Positions 1-6,875 of a DNA stretch of 11,353 nt are shown piece after piece; position 1 is the stretch's first letter; each line of letters begins with the position of its first letter. The position numbers were made by a program, and so were the translations under genes. The notes beneath the pieces were generated by a model. It was not told the origin of the DNA, ran no database searches, and was given only the letters and a program-made list of their open reading frames with translations. The DNA comes from SIG78 sp045585955 (GTDB taxonomy: Bacteria > Verrucomicrobiota > Lentisphaeria > Victivallales > Victivallaceae). The stretch covers positions 1 to 11,353 of the forward strand of contig JAZMZK010000041.1 of assembly GCA_045585955.1 (NCBI GenBank), given 5' to 3'.

Positions 1-38
1 AATGCCAATAAAAGGTTTGGAAAAGGGTGATGGGGTTT

Positions 39-86
39 GGGGAAGAGGGAAAGAACCTTTCCTGAAAAGGTTTTTCCCTCTTCCCC
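39..86. repeat. long GA/CT-rich stem-loop upstream of pyrH
   Basis: The segment 39-60 pairs with 66-86 over about 21 bp, broken only by a bulged G at 53. The loop is CCTGA (61-65). One arm is purine-rich (GGGGAAGAGGGAAA) and the other is its pyrimidine-rich complement. There is no T-tract after the stem; the only T-run (71-75) lies inside the 3' arm, so it is not a textbook intrinsic terminator. The flank at 12-38 (AAAGGTTTGG, GGGGTTTGGGG) echoes the stem sequence, which suggests a dispersed intergenic repeat element. It could end the upstream transcript, act as an mRNA-stability hairpin, or be a repeat family member. The hairpin is seen; its role is inferred. Confidence 0.6.
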
Positions 87-134
87 AAGGCTCCCAAATC
101 AACCTTTATCTGGAACAAATAGAAAGGCGTTATT

Positions 135-854
135 ATGTCCGGTAATTTTGTTTACAATCGGGTGCTGCTCAAGTTGAGCGGCGAAACTCTCAAAGGTCAG
201 ATGGATCACGGCTACGATTCCGAAGCCGTCCGCAATGTGGTCGCACGCATCAAACCTTTGGTGGATCAGGGTTTGGAAGTGGCGATCGTGGTCGGTGCGG
301 GCAATATCTGGCGTGGTGTCATGGGGGCAAATACCGGCATGGATCCGGTTTCCTGCGACTATATGGGGATGCTGGCGACCATGATGAACGCTCTTTGTTT
401 GAAAGAATTCTGCAACAACAACGGTCTGACCGCCGAAGTTTACGGCTCCATGGCGTGGGGTACAGCAGTACCGCAATTCGACCGCGCCAAAGCGATGCGG
501 GATCTGGAAGCCGGGAAAGTGGTGATCTTTGCCGGAGGTACCGGCAGTCCCTTCTTTACTACTGATACCACCGCAGCTTTGCGGGCGTTGGAAACCCAGT
601 GCGATGCGGTGCTCAAAGCCACCAAGGTCGACGGCATCTACACCGCCGACCCCTTCAAAGACCCCAACGCTGTGCGTTACAAGGTTTTGAGCTACGAAGA
701 AGCCTTGAGCAAACAGCTTAAAGTCATGGATGCTGCGGCATTCAGCTTGTGCCGTGAACACGACTTGCCCATTGTGGTTTTCAACTTCTTTGAAACCGGC
801 AGTCTGGAACGGGTGCTTATGGGTGATACCTCCGCCGGAACGGTGGTGAAATAA
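135..854 (+). CDS. pyrH: UMP kinase (uridylate kinase) PyrH
   Basis: This is the bacterial-type UMP kinase of the amino-acid-kinase fold. It converts UMP plus ATP to UDP in cytosolic pyrimidine synthesis and is usually an allosteric hexamer (family knowledge). Visible motifs are the N-terminal phosphate-binding LLKLSGE (11-17), the glycine loop VVGAGNIWRG (52-61), the UMP-binding stretch DYMGMLATMMNAL (75-87), GTGSPFFTTDTTAA (135-148) and the ATP-side block VLKATKVDGIYTADPFKDP (159-177). Its 239 residues match the usual length of about 240. The ATG at 135 is preceded by AAAGG (123-127) seven bases upstream, and starts inside the family-typical short N-terminus. The stop TAA shares a base with the lpxA ATG, so the two are translationally coupled. 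In many bacteria pyrH lies beside frr or tsf; frr is not next here. The upstream neighbour is outside the window. Confidence 0.97.
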   Translation: MSGNFVYNRVLLKLSGETLKGQMDHGYDSEAVRNVVARIKPLVDQGLEVAIVVGAGNIWRGVMGANTGMDPVSCDYMGMLATMMNALCLKEFCNNNGLTAEVYGSMAWGTAVPQFDRAKAMRDLEAGKVVIFAGGTGSPFFTTDTTAALRALETQCDAVLKATKVDGIYTADPFKDPNAVRYKVLSYEEALSKQLKVMDAAAFSLCREHDLPIVVFNFFETGSLERVLMGDTSAGTVVK

Positions 855-1660
855 TGGCGATCCACCCCACAGCAGCCATTGCTCCGGGTGCCGTGATCGG
901 CAAAAATGTGGAGATCGGTCCCTATGCAGTGGTGGAAAACAACTGCGTTATCGGCGATAATTGCTGGATCGATGCCCACGCCAAAGTTTGCGAATACACC
1001 ACCGTGGGCGAGGGTACCCGCATCTATTTCGGTGCATTGGTGGGTACCGAGCCCCAGGATCACCGGTTCAAGCCGGGCTTGCGGAGCTTTACGGAAATCG
1101 GCAAAAATGCGGTGATCCGGGAGTATGTAACGATCCACCGGTCGCCCTTTGAAGATAAGGTTACCCGGGTGGGCGACGGCACTTTGCTTATGGCGTTTGT
1201 GCATATCGGCCACGATGCCCAGATCGGCAACTATGTGACCATTGCCAACCAGACGGCAGTGGCGGGCCATGTGATCATCGAAGACCGGGCGGTGTTGAGT
1301 GCTTATGTGCTGATCCACCAGTTTTGCCGCATCGGCAAACTTGCCATGATCGGCGGCCGGACGATTTTGCCGCAGGATGTGCCGCCATACTGTATGCTTG
1401 CCGAAAACTGCCGGGTCTGCGGGCCCAATGTTATAGGTATGCGCCGGGCGGGTATGGAGTCGGATGCCCGATTGGCGATCCGCAAAGCGATCAAAACCTA
1501 TTTTTTCAAGGATTTGAACGGCAGCAATGCTCTGGCAGAGATCGAAAGCGAGCCCATGACGCCGGAAGTTCAGCACTTTGTGGAATTCATCCGCAGCAGC
1601 GAACGGGGCATAATGGCAGGCGAAAGCGAACTGGCAGGCTTCATGTTTGACGAAGAATAA
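854..1660 (+). CDS. lpxA: UDP-N-acetylglucosamine O-acyltransferase LpxA
   Basis: LpxA catalyses the first step of lipid A synthesis: transfer of an R-3-hydroxyacyl chain from acyl-ACP to UDP-GlcNAc, by a cytosolic homotrimer with a left-handed parallel beta-helix (family knowledge). The protein has 268 residues against 262 in E. coli. Residues 1-190 are hexapeptide repeats (IGKNVEIGPYAVVE, IGDNCWIDAHAKV, IGNYVTIANQTAVAGHV). Diagnostic blocks are IREYVTIHRS (88-97), HIGHD (117-121) with the catalytic-base equivalent at His120, AGHV, IHQFCRIG and QDVPPY. Residues from about 195 form the usual alpha-helical C-terminal domain. The start ATG overlaps the pyrH stop as TAATG, which implies translational coupling. 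Its presence argues for an LPS-type outer membrane. The usual lpxD-fabZ-lpxA-lpxB arrangement is absent here. Confidence 0.97.
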   Translation: MAIHPTAAIAPGAVIGKNVEIGPYAVVENNCVIGDNCWIDAHAKVCEYTTVGEGTRIYFGALVGTEPQDHRFKPGLRSFTEIGKNAVIREYVTIHRSPFEDKVTRVGDGTLLMAFVHIGHDAQIGNYVTIANQTAVAGHVIIEDRAVLSAYVLIHQFCRIGKLAMIGGRTILPQDVPPYCMLAENCRVCGPNVIGMRRAGMESDARLAIRKAIKTYFFKDLNGSNALAEIESEPMTPEVQHFVEFIRSSERGIMAGESELAGFMFDEE

Positions 1661-1692
1661 ATAAACCAATTAACATTAAGGAACATAATATT

Positions 1693-2313
1693 ATGAGTAA
1701 TTTTGCAAGTGACATGGAAAAGTTTGCCTATGCAGTTGGTATCAACATGGGCGAATACGTTCAGCAGATGGCAGTGAAGATGGATGGCAAGATGGTCGCC
1801 GCCGGTTTGGCAGATTATCTGGCTGGTGAAAGCAAGCTCTCTCCGGAAGAGTACGCCGAAGCAATGAAGAAATTGCAGGAACTTATGCGTGCCGCCGGTG
1901 AAAAAGAGATCGAAGCCGTCACCGCCGCCAACCGGGAAGCCGAAGCCAAATTTATGGCCGAAAATGCCAAAGCCGAAGGCGTAAAAGTTACCGCCAGCGG
2001 TTTGCAGTACAAAGTTATCGAAGAAGGCAACGGCCCGAAACCTGCCATGAACAGCAAAGTGCGTGTTCATTACGAAGGCAAACTCCTTAACGGCGAAGTT
2101 TTTGACAGCTCCATCCAGCGCGGCGAACCCTTGGAATTCATGCTGACTCAGGTCATCGCCGGTTGGACCGAAGGCTTGCAGCTTATGAGTGTGGGCAGCA
2201 AATACCGCTTGTTCATCCCCGCCAAGCTGGGCTACGGCGACCGGGGTGCCGGTCAGGCGATCCCTCCGGCAGCGGCTCTTATCTTTGATGTGGAACTCAT
2301 CGCCATAGTCTGA
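1693..2313 (+). CDS. fklB: FKBP-type peptidyl-prolyl cis-trans isomerase, FklB-like
   Basis: The product is 206 residues, the same length as E. coli FklB, with the same two-part layout. Residues about 5-100 form an all-helical FKBP_N dimerisation region rich in Ala, Glu and Lys. Residues about 103-206 form the FKBP catalytic domain. The rotamase pocket is intact: Tyr127, Phe137, Asp138, Val154-Ile155, Trp158, Tyr181 and Phe198 correspond to the classical FKBP12 active-site set. There is no signal peptide, so it is probably cytosolic, unlike the exported FkpA and Mip. The ATG at 1693 follows a TAAGGA ribosome site at about 1677-1682. It lies 32 bp after lpxA on the same strand with no terminator between, so it is probably the last gene of the pyrH-lpxA transcript. 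A strong terminator follows 20 bp after the stop. Confidence 0.93.
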   Translation: MSNFASDMEKFAYAVGINMGEYVQQMAVKMDGKMVAAGLADYLAGESKLSPEEYAEAMKKLQELMRAAGEKEIEAVTAANREAEAKFMAENAKAEGVKVTASGLQYKVIEEGNGPKPAMNSKVRVHYEGKLLNGEVFDSSIQRGEPLEFMLTQVIAGWTEGLQLMSVGSKYRLFIPAKLGYGDRGAGQAIPPAAALIFDVELIAIV

Positions 2314-2332
2314 AGTTGCATTTGAAAAACCG

Positions 2333-2371
2333 GGACTGCTGCAAGTTGAAGCTGCGGCAGTCCTTTTTTTT
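2333..2371 (+). terminator. intrinsic terminator after fklB, probably bidirectional
   Basis: The arm GGACTGCTGCA (2333-2343) pairs with TGCGGCAGTCC (2353-2363) over 11 bp, including one T-G wobble at 2340/2356, with a 9-nt loop. Eight T residues follow at 2364-2371. Read on the minus strand, the same stem is followed after CGG by five T residues (2325-2329 region), so it can also stop the convergent kinase operon that ends at 2404. Confidence 0.93.
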
Positions 2372-2403
2372 GTTGCCGGAAACAACTTTATATTGCTTAC
2401 CTG

Positions 2404-5037
2404 TTATTTGGCTTTGCCGGGTAACTCCACTACGCAGCGGAACCCCACATCCGAAAGGTTGGAGGCGTATGCCTGACTTGCCAGCCGGGAAAATCTTTGC
2501 GAATAGCGGAAACTTGACCCTTTAGCGGTATAATACTGCCACGAACCGGGATTCGTTACCAGCTCCCGGACATTGCCGGTCATATCCATTACACCGTAGA
2601 CCGACCGGTCTGTCGGATAACTGCCGATATTTACCGGAGTGGACTTTATATCATTGTGCTGCTTATTGCTGACACATGCGTATTTCTGTTTATATTCGTT
2701 GCCCCATACATATTCTCTGCCGTCGACTCCCCGGGCGGCTTTTTCCCATTCCAGCACAGTCGGCAGCCGGTAATGCATACCGGTCTTTTTGCACATATAC
2801 GCCAAATAGGCATTTACTGCTTCAGGAGTTATACCCACGATCGGCATATCCGGGGTGTATGGCTTCAGCAGATTGCCCCGGTCATCCCACAAATCAAGGA
2901 GTTTTCTGCCATTTTTTATATCCGCATCGATCCTGGCTTTATATTGTTCCCGCCGTGCCGGATCGCTCAACTGCTGCCAGAACTCCAGATACTCTTTGAT
3001 CGTTACTTCGTATTTACCGATCAGAAAAGCCGGCAGCCGGGTGCGGGCAAACTGATCATCAAAGGCTCTTTCGCCAAAAATAAAGTTGCCTTCCGGAATA
3101 TATACCAGATTATCCGGAATCGTTACCGGCGGCGCAAAATCGATTACTTCAAGTTTGTCCCGCTCGATCAATATCGGGAAACGGATCTCGCGGTTATCCG
3201 GCAAATGAGCAATTATCATATATTGCCCGGCTTGCAATATATTGCTTGCCGGAGCCGGGGAAATTTTTACAAAAGTATTTTCTGCCGATTCCGGATCGCT
3301 GCCCGGACGGGAATCGGCTGTCATTTTTACCGCACTTAATTTTATGCCGTCTATCGGGGTATTGATCTTGAGTTCGCCTGAATTCAATGTAAACATTTTT
3401 ATCTCTCTGGCAAGCGAAGGATTGCGGGTAAAGAGTATCTCTTTAAGATTTTCCGGCAGATTGTTGAGCCGTTCAAAGGTTTGATTGAGCAGCAGCTGGT
3501 TGCCGCTGGCGTTGGCAAATATCACTTGATTGTTCAACAGGCGTGCTATATGGTTTGCCACGATCCGGCGGTCTACATTCAAAGCCAGCAGTTTTCCCAG
3601 CATATCCCAGGCGCTGTTGCTGGAAACTGTGAATTCGTTGCTGCTGCGCAGATAGCGGTTTTTCAGCCGCAGAGTGCTGCCGTATATTTCGGTATTGCCG
3701 GTACTGGCAAAGGCTTCGTTGAGCTTGTTGCGGCTGTTGTGAGCCAGATTCCGGGATTTTTCACATTCCTCAAGCAGATCATCTACCAGAACCAGCAGCG
3801 ACTGCGCTTCGATGTAATTATTAAGTTTCTGCGTTAAATTCCACGCCCCCAGTGTCAGCAATGCTGCCAGCAAAGTTACCGGCACCAACGGCCTGCGGCG
3901 GATAAGTTTGTACAACCGGTAATGCGGCAGCGGCGAATATGCCGATACCGGATATTTTGCCAGATAATTACGCACATCTTCCAGCAGCGCTATAACTGAT
4001 TCATAGCGCCGGGTCTTATCCGCATGCATAGCTTTCAGGGTGATCGCTTCCAGCTCATAAGGTATCTTGCGTTTGGGCGCACGGCGACGCGGGCGCAGAA
4101 ATTTGTGCGATGCAACATTCTGCATAAGTTCAGTAACGGTTGAGGCACCCTCAAATGGCGATGGCTCCCAGGTGAGAATACTGTAAAGGATCGTGCCCAG
4201 CGCATACACATCTATTTGTGAATCAAGATCTTCTACCTTGCTCGATATCTGTTCCGGCGCCATAAAAGCCGGTGTGCCGCTGACCCGGGTGTTATTGTCA
4301 GACGGCTGTTTTTCTTCGGGCAGATGACCTAAACTGATCTTGGCAGCGGCATGTGATGTGTCATCTTGAGCTCGGTAAATTGCCAGTCCCCAGTCGGCAA
4401 TAAAAACTTCGCCGTAATCCCCGACCATAATATTTGCCGGTTTCAGATCGCGGTGAATAATACCTTTGCTGTGAGCAAAAGCCACTCCGTTGCAGATAGA
4501 TACAAAAATTTCCAGCAATCGCTGTCTGGTATAGGTCTTGACTGCTTCCGGCACACCTTCGCGCAATTTGCGCAATATCTGTGCCAGAGTTATGCCTTTG
4601 ACCCGCTTCATTATAAAGTAAGCTCCGGCATCATCAAAGACTCCGAGCTTATGCACCGGTATTACGTTGGGGTGGTCGATTTGAGCAGTTATGCGGGCTT
4701 CGCGGATAAAACTTGATACATAATTGAGCTGGTTGCGGTATGCCGGACGCAGGATCTTGATGGCGATTTCCCGGCGCAGAACCGGATCTTGCCCGGAAAA
4801 CACCGCACCGATCCCGCCCATGCCGATCGGCGACATATTTTGCAATACCCCGATAGTTGTTTCGCTGTCGGTGCCGAGCATTTTTTTGAGATCTTCGCCG
4901 GAAATTTCATTGCCGTTACTGTCAGACAGCGGCGAGGCAAGCTGGGTGTGACCATCCCCGCAAACTGTCGGGGGAGAGAGCTTTTCAGACAAACTCTCCA
5001 TGTTGCAGCTGATGATTTCCTCTATGGAACTCTTCAT
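2404..5037 (-). CDS. transmembrane Ser/Thr kinase with PEGA-like and SUMF1/FGE-like domains
   Basis: The protein has 877 residues. Residues 1-60 are a low-complexity leader. Residues about 65-360 form a Hanks-type kinase: glycine loop GMGGIGAVF (72-80), Lys94, alpha-C Glu113, HRDLKPAN (195-202), DWG in place of DFG (215-217), and MAPEQ (259-263). After an Arg-rich stretch (378-382) one membrane helix spans about 383-400. The rest is extracytoplasmic: a partly helical region (400-540), a PEGA-like beta domain (about 545-635), and a SUMF1/FGE-like domain (642-870) with VYIPEGNFIFG, RLPTVLEWEKAARG, DMTGNVREL and GFRC. The formylglycine-forming cysteines are absent: the CxxxxC position reads SFRYSQ (842-847). 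The kinase looks active; the SUMF1 part looks non-catalytic, perhaps ligand-binding. The ATG at 5037 lies 37 bp after the preceding gene, with AAGGGG 11 bases upstream. PVC bacteria and chlamydial Pkn1 carry related fusions. Substrates are unknown. Confidence 0.93.
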   Translation of the reverse strand: MKSSIEEIISCNMESLSEKLSPPTVCGDGHTQLASPLSDSNGNEISGEDLKKMLGTDSETTIGVLQNMSPIGMGGIGAVFSGQDPVLRREIAIKILRPAYRNQLNYVSSFIREARITAQIDHPNVIPVHKLGVFDDAGAYFIMKRVKGITLAQILRKLREGVPEAVKTYTRQRLLEIFVSICNGVAFAHSKGIIHRDLKPANIMVGDYGEVFIADWGLAIYRAQDDTSHAAAKISLGHLPEEKQPSDNNTRVSGTPAFMAPEQISSKVEDLDSQIDVYALGTILYSILTWEPSPFEGASTVTELMQNVASHKFLRPRRRAPKRKIPYELEAITLKAMHADKTRRYESVIALLEDVRNYLAKYPVSAYSPLPHYRLYKLIRRRPLVPVTLLAALLTLGAWNLTQKLNNYIEAQSLLVLVDDLLEECEKSRNLAHNSRNKLNEAFASTGNTEIYGSTLRLKNRYLRSSNEFTVSSNSAWDMLGKLLALNVDRRIVANHIARLLNNQVIFANASGNQLLLNQTFERLNNLPENLKEILFTRNPSLAREIKMFTLNSGELKINTPIDGIKLSAVKMTADSRPGSDPESAENTFVKISPAPASNILQAGQYMIIAHLPDNREIRFPILIERDKLEVIDFAPPVTIPDNLVYIPEGNFIFGERAFDDQFARTRLPAFLIGKYEVTIKEYLEFWQQLSDPARREQYKARIDADIKNGRKLLDLWDDRGNLLKPYTPDMPIVGITPEAVNAYLAYMCKKTGMHYRLPTVLEWEKAARGVDGREYVWGNEYKQKYACVSNKQHNDIKSTPVNIGSYPTDRSVYGVMDMTGNVRELVTNPGSWQYYTAKGSSFRYSQRFSRLASQAYASNLSDVGFRCVVELPGKAK

Positions 5038-5071
5038 AAGATATTATACCCCTTGTGCCCCTGTTTGATAA
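5036..5071 (-). promoter_or_regulatory. possible internal promoter placing its start at the kinase ATG
   Basis: On the minus strand, TTATCA (5071-5066; 4 of 6 matches to the -35 consensus) is followed after exactly 17 bases by a perfect TATAAT (5048-5043). Only five bases, ATCTT, separate the -10 from the kinase ATG at 5037. A transcript from here would begin at or next to the start codon and so be leaderless or nearly so. The full-length operon mRNA would instead use AAGGGG (5054-5049 region) as ribosome site. The elements are seen; promoter activity is inferred. Confidence 0.4.
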
Positions 5072-5074
5072 TTT

Positions 5075-6862
5075 TCAGCGACGGCGTTTTTTTACATTCA
5101 GTTTTTCGCTCTGCTCCAGCCAGAAATTGAGCTTATCGCAAAATTCCCGGTAACCCTGTTCGCCGGATTGCTTCTGCAAACTTATTTGCGGCAGCTTGTC
5201 AATTTCCGGCAAAGTGTTGAACACATAACAGCGCGCCTCCTGCTGGCGGTCAAAATCGTAATTTTCCAATGCTACAACGATTGCAGCCAGTTCGCCCTGC
5301 TTGGTCAATACCAGATCGCCGACTTCAGCTTTGAGTTCGCTGGAAACTCTGGCACCGTTGCGGATATACAAATAATCGTCATCGCTTTCAAAGCTCATCG
5401 AACAGCGGCTGTCGAGGATCGTGCTGTCTTTGCCGAATGATCCGGTCTTGAACAGATAAAGATCATGGATACCCCGTCGTTTCAGTTCACTTTTGGTCAA
5501 CACTGTCAGCGGCTGGATCTGCGGTACGGTCGTTTCTGCCAGCGCTACCCGGCAATCACCGCTGTCCACAAAAACAGGACCGTTGAGTTTTTCGGCGATT
5601 GCCGTTTTATTGTTTGCAGCCGAAACGGTATACAACAATTCAGCAACATTACTCAATGCCGCAGAGTTCTGACGGACTCCGGCAAAAACACTCAAAGCCG
5701 ATACCATATAATTTTTGCCGCGGATATTCACTGCGGGCAGATATTTTTCGCTGACTTCCAGCCGGTCTTTGAGCAGTCGGCTCTCCCGGAGTTTGTAATT
5801 GAGTTTTACTGCCGCAAGCGAATAACGCTTGAGTACATCGCTGCGGAGGCGGCTTTCGGCATTTTGCAGTTTGGCATTTACTGCATTGTAGTCACCCTTG
5901 AGCTTGGCAAGCTGGGTTTGTGCCTGTTCACGATTGGCGCTTTCGCCAGCCAGCCGGGTGCGGGTGGCTGTCAGATCGCTGACTGCATTTTTCAGCACAC
6001 TCTGCATATTTTCCAACCGGGTTTGAGCGGATGCCAGTTCGATTTCCCGGGCTTTGACATTTTTTTCGCTGACCAGAAGCCGGTCTTTGACCGAAGCAAG
6101 TTCTTTTTCCATAGCGTTGGATCTGCCCCGGAGAAACGCCAGTTCATTTTCCACATGGCTGATTTTCCGGCGGTATCCCTGGGCAGTCTGCCGGACATCG
6201 GCAAGCTGTTTGCGCGTGGCGGTAAGGGTGCTGGTCTGTTGCCTGATCTCGGCTTCTCTGGAATTCAAACGCTCGGCAAGGCGGGCGGCTTCTCCGGCAG
6301 CACGGGAGAGCTTATTTTGCACATTTTCCAACGAATTGGAGCGAACTGCCAACTCTTTGAGCAACGCATTGTGCTGCTGCTGCAAAACTGAAAGATTTTT
6401 ATCGTTGCGCCGCAGATTTTCTTTGCTGGCTGCCAATTCTGCTGTAAGCTGTTCGTATTTGGCACGGGCAATATTTTTCTGCCGGATCTCTTCTTCCAGC
6501 TCTTTCTGCAATGCTGCCGGAGTCTGGGGCCCGCTGTTATCGCGGTTGAGCCGGGCACGGCGTTCCATAAACTCAAGTTTACTGCGGACTTGGGCAAGTT
6601 CTTCGGAAATGTGTTCCGCCTGTTGAGCTTTGGTTTGAGCATCTTTGGCGTTTGCCGAAGCCTTCAGCAGGGCGGCACGGGCTTTTTCCAATTCAGTGCG
6701 CTGATTTTCCAGCTCTGCAATGACCACATCCACCGCCGAGCGGTCAATGGTTGCCCCGCCCCCGTCCTGAAATGGCGACTCGATCGCTGAAAATCCACCG
6801 TTGAGGTAGATCATCGAAGTAATGATAAAGTCGCAAATTACAATAAGAATCGATCTGTTCAC
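5075..6862 (-). CDS. membrane-anchored coiled-coil protein, MotB/ExbD/ZorB-like N-terminus (putative)
   Basis: The protein has 595 residues and no family I can name with certainty. Residues about 4-21 form one membrane helix, SILIVICDFIITSMIYL, with Asp11 inside it followed by Phe and a Thr-Ser-Met. That resembles the single ion-channel helix of MotB, ExbD and ZorB, whose Asp is essential. Residues about 45-375 are almost continuous heptad-rich coiled coil (Ala, Glu, Gln, Lys, Arg, Leu), with a break near 105-118. Residues about 376-575 look like a compact beta-rich domain of unknown type, and the tail is basic (KKRRR). The start is GTG at 6862 with GAGGAG (6877-6872) nine bases upstream; that ribosome site contains the stop of the previous gene, so the two are coupled. 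The combination suggests a stator-like B subunit, but a plain envelope scaffold is possible. Function is not established. Confidence 0.85.
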   Translation of the reverse strand: MNRSILIVICDFIITSMIYLNGGFSAIESPFQDGGGATIDRSAVDVVIAELENQRTELEKARAALLKASANAKDAQTKAQQAEHISEELAQVRSKLEFMERRARLNRDNSGPQTPAALQKELEEEIRQKNIARAKYEQLTAELAASKENLRRNDKNLSVLQQQHNALLKELAVRSNSLENVQNKLSRAAGEAARLAERLNSREAEIRQQTSTLTATRKQLADVRQTAQGYRRKISHVENELAFLRGRSNAMEKELASVKDRLLVSEKNVKAREIELASAQTRLENMQSVLKNAVSDLTATRTRLAGESANREQAQTQLAKLKGDYNAVNAKLQNAESRLRSDVLKRYSLAAVKLNYKLRESRLLKDRLEVSEKYLPAVNIRGKNYMVSALSVFAGVRQNSAALSNVAELLYTVSAANNKTAIAEKLNGPVFVDSGDCRVALAETTVPQIQPLTVLTKSELKRRGIHDLYLFKTGSFGKDSTILDSRCSMSFESDDDYLYIRNGARVSSELKAEVGDLVLTKQGELAAIVVALENYDFDRQQEARCYVFNTLPEIDKLPQISLQKQSGEQGYREFCDKLNFWLEQSEKLNVKKRRR

Positions 6863-6875
6863 TTGCGGTAACTCC

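Noticed and set aside
2..142. Short open frame over the 5' hairpin (about 46 codons)
   Set aside because: It is composed largely of the inverted repeat, overlaps the pyrH ribosome site and start, and has no ribosome site of its own in the window. It is best seen as a by-product of the hairpin repeat.
692..1669. Long minus-strand frame of 325 codons opposite pyrH and lpxA
   Set aside because: pyrH and lpxA on the plus strand are unmistakable, and the frame has no recognisable motifs. It is a shadow of codon bias in lpxA.
1570..2385. Minus-strand frame of 271 codons opposite fklB
   Set aside because: It is antisense to a clear FKBP gene, crosses the terminator, and is rich in residues expected from reverse-complemented coding sequence.
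5465..6391. Plus-strand frame of 308 codons opposite the coiled-coil gene
   Set aside because: It is a mirror of the repetitive coiled-coil codons; the minus-strand frame has the ribosome site, membrane anchor and operon position.
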